DNA of 64,000 nt, taken from NCBI RefSeq assembly GCF_001422725.1, contig NZ_LMMA01000032.1, positions 605,198-669,197 on the forward strand. The letters are read 5' to 3'. A model generated the notes under the pieces. The model had not been told where the DNA came from. It did no database searches and saw only the letters and a list, made by a program, of their open reading frames with translations. Origin of the DNA: Flavobacterium sp. Leaf82. Its GTDB lineage: Bacteria; Bacteroidota; Bacteroidia; Flavobacteriales; Flavobacteriaceae. Of the stretch, positions 27,042-36,900 are shown piece by piece; position 1 is the stretch's first letter; the number at the start of each line of letters is the position of its first letter. Made by a program: the position numbers and the translations under genes.

Positions 27042-28613
27042 TTATCGTTCGATTTGTGGTTTTGGCAATTTGGCAATAACTTCATCTATTGAGAATGTTG
27101 CCGGCGCCTGACGCGGTGGAAATTTACGGTAGGTTTCCAGATACGCAGCGACTTTTGATACTGCGGGTAAAATCAAAAATGCACGATCAATCATCCATTT
27201 TTCATATCCTATAGAGCCATCAACGGCATATTCAAAAGGATCTGCTAATAAATCAATTATAAACGGACCTCTTAATTTGACCATTGGGTCGCGCCATATT
27301 TCCATTCCTTTTGCATATTGAGCCGCAAAAGTATATTTAAAACGATCATCACGATAAGCCACCAAATTACCATCATCATCAAAATAGATAAAATCATGGC
27401 GATTACTTGCAGTTTGACCTTTTAGATACGATAATTGATTGTAACCGTCTAAATGCACTTTGAAGTTTTTACCACCTTCCTGAACACCATTTTGTGCACT
27501 TTGCACTAAGTTTTGATCACCTCCAGCTGCAGCAACAAGAGTAGGCAGCCAATCTTCGGCAGAAAATAGTCCGGTTAAATTGCTTCCGGGTTTAATAACT
27601 CCTGGCCAGCGAACAACGGCGGGAGCACGATAAGCGCCTTCCCAGTTCGTGTCTTTCTCAGAACGAAAAGGAGAAGAGCCTCCGTCAGGCCATTGATTTT
27701 TCATTGCGCCATTATCTGTAGACCAGATTACGATGGTATTATCGGCAATTTTAAGATCGTCTAATAATTTTAAAAGTTCGCCTACCATTGCATCATGTTC
27801 CACCATTCCGTCAGCCTGAGTTCCAAGACCTGTTTTTCCTAAAGATGAAGGTTTTAAATGGGTAAAAACGTGCATTCTGGTACTGTTAAACCAGGTAAAA
27901 GATGGTTTTCCCGCTTTAGCTGATCGTGTAATAAAATCTTTGGCAGCAGCTAAAAATTCTTCATCAACCGTTTCCATTCTTTTTTTAGTCAGCGGTCCTG
28001 TATCTTCTACTTTTCCTCCTGCAGTTGCTTTTAAAACTCCACGAGGACCAAATGCTTTTTTAAATTCTGCACCTTTTGGATAATCCGGATTTTCTGGTTC
28101 TTCTTCAGCATTTAAGTGATATAGATTTCCAAAAAACTCATCAAATCCATGTTCTGTTGGCAAATATTTATCCTGATCTCCAAGATGGTTTTTACCAAAC
28201 TGGCCGCACATATAACCTAATGGTTTTAGGAATTCGGCAATAGTTGGATCTTCTTTCTGCAAACCAACAGGCGATCCCGGTAATCCAACTTTCGTTAATC
28301 CGGTTCGATAAGGAGATTGTCCTGTAATTAGTGCTGCACGACCTGCAGTACAGCTTTGTTGGGCATAATACTGTATAAAAACAGCTCCATCATTACCTAT
28401 TTTGTCGATATTGGGAGTTGTAAATCCCATTAATCCACGGCTGTAGGCGCTTACATTTGTAACTCCAACATCATCACCAAAGATGATAAGAATATTGGGT
28501 TTTGATTTGTCTTTTTGTGCAAGACCATCTATTGAAATTCCGAATAACAATAAAGCCATTAACGCAAATTTCATTATTGATTCGTTACGTTTTAATCTTT
28601 TAAATAAATTCAT
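27042..28613 (-). CDS. Secreted arylsulfatase (family S1, Cys-type)
   Basis: About 523 residues from ATG 28613 (MNLFKRLKRNES); a start at 28574 (MKFALMALLL) also leaves a complete signal peptide, ending DGLAQ. The alkaline-phosphatase-like core begins KPNILIIFGDDVG with metal-binding Asp pair. The sulfatase signature SCTAGRAALITGQ carries the Cys (C-x-A-x-R) that must be oxidised to formylglycine by a maturase not in this window. GKNHLGD and the later WSTDNGA supply further metal and sulfate ligands. It releases sulfate from sulfate esters in periplasm or outside. It carries its own terminator; substrate not evident. Confidence 0.9.
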   Translation of the reverse strand: MNLFKRLKRNESIMKFALMALLLFGISIDGLAQKDKSKPNILIIFGDDVGVTNVSAYSRGLMGFTTPNIDKIGNDGAVFIQYYAQQSCTAGRAALITGQSPYRTGLTKVGLPGSPVGLQKEDPTIAEFLKPLGYMCGQFGKNHLGDQDKYLPTEHGFDEFFGNLYHLNAEEEPENPDYPKGAEFKKAFGPRGVLKATAGGKVEDTGPLTKKRMETVDEEFLAAAKDFITRSAKAGKPSFTWFNSTRMHVFTHLKPSSLGKTGLGTQADGMVEHDAMVGELLKLLDDLKIADNTIVIWSTDNGAMKNQWPDGGSSPFRSEKDTNWEGAYRAPAVVRWPGVIKPGSNLTGLFSAEDWLPTLVAAAGGDQNLVQSAQNGVQEGGKNFKVHLDGYNQLSYLKGQTASNRHDFIYFDDDGNLVAYRDDRFKYTFAAQYAKGMEIWRDPMVKLRGPFIIDLLADPFEYAVDGSIGYEKWMIDRAFLILPAVSKVAAYLETYRKFPPRQAPATFSIDEVIAKLPKPQIER

Positions 28614-28771
28614 AAAATTGTTTTTAAGAAGTTTGTAATGGAAAATATGGGGAAGCAAAAGATGTAAAAGAGTAGATGTAAAGTTATCTTTTTTAAGTAA
28701 TTGGCTTATTAGAAAGTATGTTCCATTTTATAAAATGAAACAAAAAAAGTTAGAAAATGAAACATAAAAAA

Positions 28772-28797
28772 AAGCCTGATACTTTAGAATCAGGCTT
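28772..28797 (-). terminator. Terminator of the VOC gene
   Basis: AAGCCTGAT (28772-28780) with ATCAGGCTT (28789-28797), followed on the minus strand by a run of T; 22 bases beyond the VOC stop. Confidence 0.85.
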
Positions 28798-28819
28798 GCA
28801 ATTAAAAATATTTTATTGA

Positions 28820-29473
28820 TCAATCAAAAGACAGTTCAACATGGTTTTTGTCGTTTTCTATTCGAATATCTGTTTTATTATTTTCAGATGGTGTTAGCGT
28901 AGGATACCAGTTTCTATTAGGCTGTACCAGAATCAATAAACCTTCATCATCGCCAACGGCAGCAAAAAAATCGCTATTGGCATTTTTAGAAAAAAACTCT
29001 AATCCGTGTTTTGCGATTAATTGTTTTCCCAGTTCTAATGGATTTTCATTCACGATTCCGATCTCGCTGATATTCAAAATAGATTTAGAACTAAAAGCTT
29101 CCGTTTGTGCATTATTGAGATCATGTCTGGCAATAAATTCTAATAAATTACCATTGTTGTCATAGAAATAAACGGCGTTTGCATTCCAGTTTTCAAAATT
29201 GGTAATGACTTTTTGATCTTCAATAATAATTAATTCTACTTTACTTTTGCACCAATCAATGGCTTCATCAAGTTTGTTTTCCGGAATATTAAAAGCAAAA
29301 TGATGAATAGATTTAAACTGAAGATTTTTAATAAATTTTAAAGTTGAATTTCCTGCCTGAATTGTAACTGAATCTGAGGTTTTTTCTATAGTTGGAAGTT
29401 CAAGAATATCTTGATAAAATGATGCTGTTTCTTGAATATTGTTTGTCTGGATCTGGATGTGTTGTAACTTCAT
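28820..29473 (-). CDS. VOC-family (glyoxalase-fold) protein
   Basis: Read from ATG 29473 (MKLQHIQIQTNNIQ), 217 residues; an earlier in-frame start is unlike the family. The N-terminal VOC module (about 1-115) has HIQIQTNNIQETASFYQDIL, HHFAFNIPEN and NAVYFYDNNGNLLEFIARHD, whose His and Glu positions are the usual metal ligands. The second half (about 120-217) is a shorter, diverged module (ISEIGIVNENPLELGKQLI ... FFAAVGDDEGLLILVQPNRNW). Such proteins bind or transform small molecules. Cytoplasmic, monocistronic. Reaction unknown. Confidence 0.82.
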   Translation of the reverse strand: MKLQHIQIQTNNIQETASFYQDILELPTIEKTSDSVTIQAGNSTLKFIKNLQFKSIHHFAFNIPENKLDEAIDWCKSKVELIIIEDQKVITNFENWNANAVYFYDNNGNLLEFIARHDLNNAQTEAFSSKSILNISEIGIVNENPLELGKQLIAKHGLEFFSKNANSDFFAAVGDDEGLLILVQPNRNWYPTLTPSENNKTDIRIENDKNHVELSFD

Positions 29474-29777
29474 GATGGTATTTTTTATAAAAGAAAAAAG
29501 ACTTCTTTTCGTTTTAAACAAATTTAAAAAATGAATACCGGATTACGATTGACAAGCTATTTTATACTTCAATGAAAGAATAGTAAATTATGATAAGAAT
29601 TTCTCTTATTGTAACACGTTATTTTTTAAACATATAAAATTTATTTGGAGTGAAATGTCTTCTACATTTTATTTGAACTAGTTTCTATGTGTTTAAAATA
29701 AAAAAAGCCCATTTCATAAAGAAACGGGCTTTACAGATCTGCAATTTTGGGGGCAATGTACAAATCGGTTATTAAGT
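29474..29777. other. Intergenic region with VOC promoter side and peroxidase terminator
   Basis: Contains the terminator at 29704-29732 and a fragment of the AAACACATAG repeat family (about 29678-29694). I see no gene and no clear promoter pair. Confidence 0.5.
29704..29732 (-). terminator. Terminator of the SusCD/peroxidase operon
   Basis: AAAGCCCATTTC (29704-29715) with GAAACGGGCTTT (29721-29732), one mismatch, then a T run on the minus strand. It ends the six-gene transcript starting at the ECF sigma gene. Confidence 0.85.
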
Positions 29778-30920
29778 TTATTTTGGCATTTCAGGCACCA
29801 TAATTCTTCTTGTTGGCGTACTTAAAGTTTCTATAAAGGCTAATAAATCGCTTATTTCGTCTTTGCTTAACTCTAATTTTTTAAGCATAGGATCTACTTT
29901 CGGGATTAGAGAATCTCTTGGCGTTCCCAGATATTTTTTCTGGACGGGTGAAGGATTTCCCAAATTGTATAACTCGACAACATCTAATAAAGACGGAAAA
30001 TGTCCGTGATGCATCCACGGTTTTGTATTGGCAACTTCACGAAGCGTTGGCGTTCTGAATTTGCCAATATCTTTTACATTTTTTGTGACATTATAACGTC
30101 CAAAATCTTCATTTTTTGTTCCAAATAAAGTCTGACCGTCGTTATGAAACTGATTGTCGCTAAAATAAGGCGTATTATGACAATTGATGCATTGCGCTTT
30201 TGTCCTGAACAAATGCAGTCCTTTTACCTGCGAATCTGTATAAGCTTCAGATTTTCCGCTAACGAAGTTATCAAATTTACTTTTTGGGCTGTTTATTGAT
30301 CTTTCAAAAGTGGCAATTGCATATTGTATGCGTTGCAGATTGACTTTTTTATCTCCAAAAGCCGCTTTAAAAAGTTCGTTATATCCTTTTATTTTGGCAA
30401 TTTTATCAACGGCAATAGTCAGTTTTTCGTTCATTTCAAGAGGATCTCCAATCGGGAACTGCGCCTGATCTTCGAGACTTGAAGCGCGTCCGTCCCAAAA
30501 TAAAGAGGTGGCATACGCCGAGTTTAAAATCGTCATCGAGTTTCGTTTGCCCGTTTGGCGATCGTGACCAAAAGAACGTGTTAGATTATCTGTCCAGCCC
30601 AATTCAGGATTATGGCACGAAGCGCAGGCAATTTGTCCGCTGGTCGATAATCTTGGATCAAAAAATAATATTTTGCCCAGACTTTCTTTCTCTTTCGAAT
30701 ACGGGTTATAATCCGGATACGGAACCGCAGGAAGAACGCCAATATCCTGAAATGTTTTTTTATCGATTCTTGCATTCAAATCTGCCGCTGGCCATTTTGA
30801 TGAATCTCCACTCGAATATAGCTTTCGCAATTCCTGAATATCAATATAATCTGGTTGTTCGACACTTTTATATGCCGTTAAACTCAGCAAAAGCAGAATA
30901 GGGAAGATGAGTTTTTTCAA
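29778..30920 (-). CDS. Di-heme cytochrome c peroxidase (MauG/CcpA family)
   Basis: 380 residues, exported (signal MKKLIFPILLLLSLTAYKS). Two c-type heme sites: CASCHNPELGW (about residue 100) and CINCHNTPYFSDNQFH (about 245). SFGHDRQTGKRNSMTILNSAY and the later FRTPTLREVANTKPWMHHG are standard for the family, which reduces peroxide or oxidises a partner protein or small molecule. It is the last gene of the ECF sigma-FecR-SusC-SusD-lipoprotein operon, separated from the lipoprotein by a 145-bp spacer with hairpin. Such peroxidases recur next to SusCD-like and iron-uptake genes; the role there is not settled. Confidence 0.9.
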   Translation of the reverse strand: MKKLIFPILLLLSLTAYKSVEQPDYIDIQELRKLYSSGDSSKWPAADLNARIDKKTFQDIGVLPAVPYPDYNPYSKEKESLGKILFFDPRLSTSGQIACASCHNPELGWTDNLTRSFGHDRQTGKRNSMTILNSAYATSLFWDGRASSLEDQAQFPIGDPLEMNEKLTIAVDKIAKIKGYNELFKAAFGDKKVNLQRIQYAIATFERSINSPKSKFDNFVSGKSEAYTDSQVKGLHLFRTKAQCINCHNTPYFSDNQFHNDGQTLFGTKNEDFGRYNVTKNVKDIGKFRTPTLREVANTKPWMHHGHFPSLLDVVELYNLGNPSPVQKKYLGTPRDSLIPKVDPMLKKLELSKDEISDLLAFIETLSTPTRRIMVPEMPK

Positions 30921-30944
30921 TTTTTGTCTTGTTTAGTTTTTTTT

Positions 30945-31057
30945 GTTTCAGGTTTTAAGTTTTAAGTTTCAAGTTTTCAGTCTCAGTTTTCAGGCTTTCA
31001 GTAACTTTTTCATAGTTTTAAACTTTGAAAAAGTTACTGCGACTGCGACTGCGACTA
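30945..31057. repeat. GTTTCAGG array, 14-bp inverted repeat and GACTGC hexamers
   Basis: A GTTTCAGGTTTTAAGTTTTAAG-like array (about 30948-30985) precedes a perfect 14-bp inverted repeat (30999-31012, CAGTAACTTTTTCA, with 31026-31039), then three GACTGC-type hexamers (about 31036-31056). It lies between the lipoprotein stop and the peroxidase start and could attenuate transcription into the peroxidase gene. Confidence 0.7.
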
Positions 31058-31065
31058 AAAACTCT

Positions 31066-32529
31066 TTAAAGCGTAACTTCTTTCGGACACGGAATGCTTA
31101 ATGCAGCAGGTTTTGGATAAACTCTGTTGTTATACATTCTGTATTGTGTCGAAACTGTTCCTCCAAAAAGTTTATCGTTTGTTAGTTTTAACTCAAATGA
31201 AATCTCATATAAACCTGCACTGATTTCTTTGTATGTTCCGTCGCCGGAAATGGCAATTACATGCGTATTTGTTGCGCTTGAACCAATCGTAATGTCTTGC
31301 GGAATCACTAATACTGTTCCCTGGGTTTTGCTGTTTCCGTTTGCCGGGAAAAATTCTAATGCTGAGGTGATATTAAATCCGGGAGAAACGGCAGCCGAAT
31401 TATTCTCATTAGAAAACCATCTTTTTAAACCAAAAGAATTGATTGTATTGGTTCCGGTTGCAACATTAAAACCAATTTTGAAGGCATCGTGATACACATC
31501 ATCATTTGGGTTTGTCGTTCCTTTATCGCTGTACAATATAGCATTTTCGTTGTCTTTTGTTACCACAACCGGAAATGTCAAAGCATTAAAAGTCTGCCAC
31601 GAACATGTACCGTTGTTATTAAACCAATGTTCTCCATAAGTTAAATAAAACGCATTTGTTGGGTCAGAAAATTTAGACGCAGGATTTGCCAGAATATCTC
31701 GCGGAGATTTTATAGGTTTTACAATTGTCAGGTTGATGTTTCCGGCAGCAGTATAATTTGGAGCATTGATTAAGGTTATTTTAGATTCGTAACGCGCATC
31801 ATCGTTCTGAATATCTTCCAGAAGTTTTAAATGGTAGGTTATTGAACTTCTGTTATCGCCATAATCATCATGCGTTAATGAATATTCAAAGCCATTTTGG
31901 AATTTAAAAATAGAAGCTTTTTCTATTTCCGAAGGGAAAAACCCGTTAGGGAAATTAACTTTAAAATCGATTGTTTCGCCAACTTCTCCTTTTAGAAGAT
32001 ATTGCGTTACCGGAAAAGTATAAAAAGTTGAAATTGTTCCCAAATCTATCTTGAAAGTATCATTGGGATATTCTGTATTCAGGTTTCCAATATGAATTTC
32101 CGGATCTGATACCGTCTCTAATTTTAAACTAATGCTTTGATTTGCAGTCCATCTTTTATCAAAAGAGACAAAAATAGTATCTGTTATTTTACTGCCTTCA
32201 AATACCAATTGATTAACCGGATTTACAGTAAAACTTTCATTATCATTTGTTGACGATACAGCGCTAAAATTGACCGTTACAGGACTTTTTAGGGAACTGG
32301 TTGTTAAAGCCACAGGAACTTTCAAAGTTTTTATGGAACTGTTGAGATACGTTGATTGTGGCAATATGCTTCCGTTTACGGTAGGATATTCTAAAGGGAT
32401 ATTATCTTTTGTTAGAAAATTAAACCTTATAAACGGATCTATTTCAGTACCTAATCTATAATCGTCTTTCGAGCAGGAATTGAATAACAGGGCTATAAAC
32501 AATATGCTTAATATCTTAATACGATTCAT
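31066..32529 (-). CDS. Surface lipoprotein of the SusCD operon, unknown function
   Basis: Read from ATG 32529 (MNRIKILSILFIALLFNSC), 487 residues; lipobox Cys at about 19, followed by SKDD, an acidic export-type sequence seen in Bacteroidota surface lipoproteins. The body is beta-rich with Ig-like stretches (TVNFSAVSSTNDNESFTVNPVNQLVFEGSKI; SISLKLETVSDPEIHIGNLN) resembling the N-terminal domains of SusCD-linked DUF4843-type lipoproteins, plus a long C-terminal half I do not recognise. Its start overlaps the SusD end by 14 bases, so it is translated with SusD. Probably a surface ligand-binding or accessory protein. Confidence 0.75.
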   Translation of the reverse strand: MNRIKILSILFIALLFNSCSKDDYRLGTEIDPFIRFNFLTKDNIPLEYPTVNGSILPQSTYLNSSIKTLKVPVALTTSSLKSPVTVNFSAVSSTNDNESFTVNPVNQLVFEGSKITDTIFVSFDKRWTANQSISLKLETVSDPEIHIGNLNTEYPNDTFKIDLGTISTFYTFPVTQYLLKGEVGETIDFKVNFPNGFFPSEIEKASIFKFQNGFEYSLTHDDYGDNRSSITYHLKLLEDIQNDDARYESKITLINAPNYTAAGNINLTIVKPIKSPRDILANPASKFSDPTNAFYLTYGEHWFNNNGTCSWQTFNALTFPVVVTKDNENAILYSDKGTTNPNDDVYHDAFKIGFNVATGTNTINSFGLKRWFSNENNSAAVSPGFNITSALEFFPANGNSKTQGTVLVIPQDITIGSSATNTHVIAISGDGTYKEISAGLYEISFELKLTNDKLFGGTVSTQYRMYNNRVYPKPAALSIPCPKEVTL

Positions 32530-33976
32530 TTTGTTGTAAGTTAGGGTTAAGATTGGTGTTGTATGTTGGTATTGGCAGTACAAATTTTAAAGACGGATAA
32601 ATCAAACTGCACGTAGAGGAAATACAACCGTCGATTCTGGAAATGTTTTTATGATTGCGTTTGAGATCAAAGAATAACTGACCTTCAAAACAAAGTTCTT
32701 TTCTTCTTTCTAAAAGAATATTTTCCTTCAGATTCGTTGTACTGGTTAGTAAAGTCGCATTTGCACGTGCACGAATACTATTGATATCTGCCAGAGCTAC
32801 GTCGTTTCTGTTGGTTTCTAAAGCTGCTTCGGCACGAATTAGATACATTTCACTTAATCTAAAAGCGACATAACCGGCATTATTCTGGAACTTTTTAGTA
32901 AAATTATAATTTACATTTGTAAGAAGCCCGTTTACCAAAGTCTGAAGCGGTTGTGTAAGGAACAATTGCTTTCTTAAATCGGCATTTTCATATAGATTAA
33001 ACAAATCATTAGACGCTGCATAAGCCTGATAGCTAGTAGCCGAAGTATAACCATAAACCTGCGACATTGAGGATGAAACAGAACCTTCTGAATCTTTTTT
33101 AAGAGCAAATTCCAATAAGATTTCAGAAACTGGAAGATCTGCTTTTTCCCATTCCGAAATTAGATTTGCCTTGTTTGTTAATGCCACACCAGAATTTGTA
33201 ATCACATCATTGGCAGTTTCATAAGCATTATTCCAGTCGTTTTTTTGCAGATAAACTCTTGCCAGTAACGCTTTTGTATTATTTTTATTAAAAAGAGAAT
33301 ACGCGGCACCTGTTAGCAGGGATTTATCACCATAATTATCAATTGCCGTTTTTAAATCGGTAATGATAAGATTGTACGTATTGGCGGCAGTTTCTCTGAC
33401 AGGATATTGTATTCCGGTTTTAATTGATTTTGTGTTGTAAACAATCCCTAAATGCGAAGCATCTGCGGTATAACTATAATCCTGACTGTACACCTGAGAT
33501 AAAAGAAAGTGCGCATACGCTCTTATGGCTAATGCTTCTGCCTTAATCTGATTTTTTTCCTGTTCCGTTGCATCGGTTAGGGAAGGCGTATATTCTAAAA
33601 TTAAATTAGCCTGATTAATGATATTGTAGCTTTCATCATAAAATGTCTTGAAATTGCTTGTCTGTGCCATATCTGCAAAAGAATAGACTTCTCTGGTATT
33701 TAATGCCGGAGAAATTTGACCTCTGCTGCTTCCGGAAGCGGTTGGCGTAAATTTTATATTTCCTCCTTGTAAATCTGCATAAACGGCAAAACGTTCTCCT
33801 CGCACATTTTCTTCAAGTTCTGTATAAACTCCTGTTAGAGCAGTTAATACGCCTTGTTTATTTTGCAAAAGTTCGTCTATAGAGGTTTGTGTTCCTGGTT
33901 CTTGTTCGAGAAAATCACTACAGCTCTGTAACGAGAAAATCAGGAAAAAAACTGTTATGTATTTTGAATATTTCAT
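32516..33976 (-). CDS. SusD/RagB-family surface binding lipoprotein
   Basis: Read from ATG 33976 (MKYSKYITVFFLIFSLQSC), about 486 residues, lipobox Cys near 19, then SDFLEQEPGTQTS, the hallmark start of SusD proteins. TPR-like helices (LTALTGVYTELEENVRG; AEALAIRAYAHFLLSQVYSQDY; ALLARVYLQKNDWNNAYETANDVI) and the C-terminal FRLSEMYLIRAEAALE ... NILLERRKELCFEGQLFFDLKR are canonical. It forms the lid of the SusC transporter. It lies 4 bases after the SusC stop. Ligand not readable from sequence. Confidence 0.93.
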   Translation of the reverse strand: MKYSKYITVFFLIFSLQSCSDFLEQEPGTQTSIDELLQNKQGVLTALTGVYTELEENVRGERFAVYADLQGGNIKFTPTASGSSRGQISPALNTREVYSFADMAQTSNFKTFYDESYNIINQANLILEYTPSLTDATEQEKNQIKAEALAIRAYAHFLLSQVYSQDYSYTADASHLGIVYNTKSIKTGIQYPVRETAANTYNLIITDLKTAIDNYGDKSLLTGAAYSLFNKNNTKALLARVYLQKNDWNNAYETANDVITNSGVALTNKANLISEWEKADLPVSEILLEFALKKDSEGSVSSSMSQVYGYTSATSYQAYAASNDLFNLYENADLRKQLFLTQPLQTLVNGLLTNVNYNFTKKFQNNAGYVAFRLSEMYLIRAEAALETNRNDVALADINSIRARANATLLTSTTNLKENILLERRKELCFEGQLFFDLKRNHKNISRIDGCISSTCSLIYPSLKFVLPIPTYNTNLNPNLQQNESY

Positions 33977-33980
33977 TTGT

Positions 33981-36900
33981 TTAAAATTTTGCGTTAACTC
34001 CCAGCGAGATCGTTCTTGCCTGTGGATAGATAAAACTGTATTCACGTACGCCGTTCATGCCTTTTGGACTTTTTGATTTGTACCAATATGCCACGTTCGA
34101 AGCATCTGCAAAAACAGTAAGAGCATCCAGAAAAGTATTTTTGAGCGGAACATTATAACTTAAATTAATATTGCTGATTCTTGCATAAGTCCCGTCATAA
34201 ACATATTTGCTTAAATTAGGAATAATAGGAGAAGTTACAGCTGCTGACTGAGATACGATATCACCCGGATTTCTCCAGTGATCATTAGCATTTACAGAAA
34301 GATTTCTATTTATGGTATTCGAATATTTATCGATCAAAGCATCAGTAACAAATACATCGCCACCAATTTGAAAATCTCCTCTCACAGAAAGTGTCAGGTT
34401 GTTATAAAAGGTAAAATTGTTATAGAAACCTCCATATGCATCTGCTTGCGAGTCACCAATAGGTTCCCAGTCTGCAACAGTATACAGATCATTATAGGTT
34501 TTGGCATCATATGTTTTTCCGCCTTTTTGCACCAGATCACGACCTGTTGCAGGATCGACTCCAATCCATTTTACGCCCCATAATGTCGTTGTGCTGTAGC
34601 CTATTTTTTGTGCGAGTGCTATATTTCCTAATGCATAATCACTTCCTAAACCTTTTAGGTCAGTCACTTTATTTTCTACTGTAGAAATATTGAATGTCGT
34701 AGTCCACTTAAAAGCATTACTTTTTATCCATTTGATTCTTGTAGTAAGTTCCCAACCTTTATTGTACATACTTGAAGCGTTTAATTGTACAGAACTATAT
34801 CCTGTTTCAGTAGGAATATCTCTTGTAGTAATCAAATCGGTTTTGTTATCGTAGTAATATTCTAAGGTTAATTCGATTCGTTTAAAAATATTAAAGTCAA
34901 AACCAACATTGAATTTTGTGTTTTTTTCCCAGCTTAAATCCCCATTTGGAGCTGCTCCTGTAGTGGCTCCAACTGCGCCATTATAATAATTTTGGTTAAT
35001 GTTGTAGATACCTTTTGATCGGTAAGAACCAATTCTTGAATTTCCTGTAGAACCATAACTGGCTTTAAATTTCAGGAAATCAATCCATGTGTTCGACTGC
35101 AGGAAATTTTCGTTGCTTGTAATCCAGCTTAAACCCGCGCCGCCATTCAGGGCAACATTTGTATCATCGCCAAATACAGAGCTTTCATCACGTCTTAAAT
35201 TGGCTAAAACATAATAGCGTTTTTTATAATTGTAATTTACCTGAGATAAAAATGAAACTCTTGAGTTGTAACTAATCTCGCTTCTGTAACTTTGTCCGCC
35301 TTTTGATTCATCGACTAAAGGAGTTGCCGGATTGTCGTCTCTAATGGCATCAGTTACTTTATTAATTTGATTTGGATTAACAAATCCTACTCCTGATTTA
35401 AAATTAAAATCTGTTTTATCTTCAGATAATTCAAAACCCGCAACACCATCAATTTCATGATTTTCATTCAATTGTTTATTAAATAAAACCTGTCCCTGCC
35501 AGTTCCATTTTGTAGCATTTCTTTGGTTTAAAAGGCGTCTTCCCCATGCAGGATACAAAATTCCGTCAAGTGTAAAAGAGCCATTAAACTGACCGCTTTC
35601 GTTTTGACCAGAAAAATAACGATCTTGCTCCTTATCCGTATAATCCATTCCAAAAAGTGTCGAAAACTTTAGGGCTTTACTAAGCTGGTAAGACAAATTC
35701 AAACTTCCAAGAAGACCAAATGTCCTGGCTTGGTTTTTATTTTGTTCAATAGCAGCCATCGGATTTCCTCTTGTAATACCGCTTACGCCTAAATCTGCAT
35801 ACGAACCGTCCGGATTGTAAACAGCAAGAGTAGGCAAATAAGCAAAACTCGAAAAAATATTGGGTGCATCTTTTTCTACATAACTTGGATTCAGCATTAA
35901 GTTTACGCTCCATTTACCGGAATTGAAACCCAAATTAATTCCTGCGTTTAATTGTTTGGTATCATTACCCAATTGAGGTTCATCAATTTTTAAATAACTA
36001 ACATTTGTACGATAAGAGAATTTTGAAGTTGATCCTGAAACATTAAAATTGTATTTGTTGTAAATACCGCTTCTGTTCAAAATCTCGAACCAATCTGTGT
36101 TTACGCCGTTGTAAGCAACAGGCGTATAGTTTGTTGTGGTATTTTTCATGAACTCATTTCTAAGTTCCGTAAATTGTTCTCCGTTAAGATATTTAATTCT
36201 GTTAATCGCAGATGATATCCCAAGTTGATTCGAAAATCCGAATTGTGTTTTTCCTTTTTTTCCTTTTTTTGTAGTAATCAAAATTACACCATTTGCACCA
36301 TCGGCACCATAAATACCTACGGCAGCGGCATCTTTTAGAACAGATATAGTTTCGATATTTTCAGGAGCAATTTTCATTAACGGGTTGGCTAAATTTTCTG
36401 CCGTATCACCACTTCCGTCAAAAGAACTGCTGTCAATTGCATATTCTTCGCTCATTACCACACCATCAATAATTATTAACGGTTGTGTCGAAGTTCCTGT
36501 TTTTGCTCCGGTCAAAGATGATAACGTTCCCTGTCCTCGAATATTGATTTTTACCGGACCACCAACACCAGACGTATTTTCGACCATAACGCCGGCAATT
36601 TGTCCCGTGATCATTTTATCGATACTTTCTGAGGCTTGTTCTACAGCTATATCTTTTGCATTTATAGTCGAAATACTCCCAACAATTTCCTCTTTTAATT
36701 TTGTTGTACCATAAGACGAAGTGATTACAACCGGATTTAATTCATCTGTTATTTCCTGCAGATAAAAAATAAACTGCTTTTTATCATCTGCTTTTTGCGA
36801 TTGCGTCTGCATGCCTAAAAATCCAACTTCAAGTACCAGATTATTAATATTATTGCCTTTTAATTCATAGACAAATTTTCCGTTAAAATCAGTTATAGCG

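Noticed and set aside
26930..27085. 52-residue N-terminal extension of the tautomerase
   Set aside because: It would bury the catalytic Pro-1 and it runs through the sulfatase terminator and gene end.
28613..28658. Longer sulfatase start (MLPHIFHYKLLKNNF)
   Set aside because: It would place 15 extra residues before a complete signal region; the 28613 start fits better.
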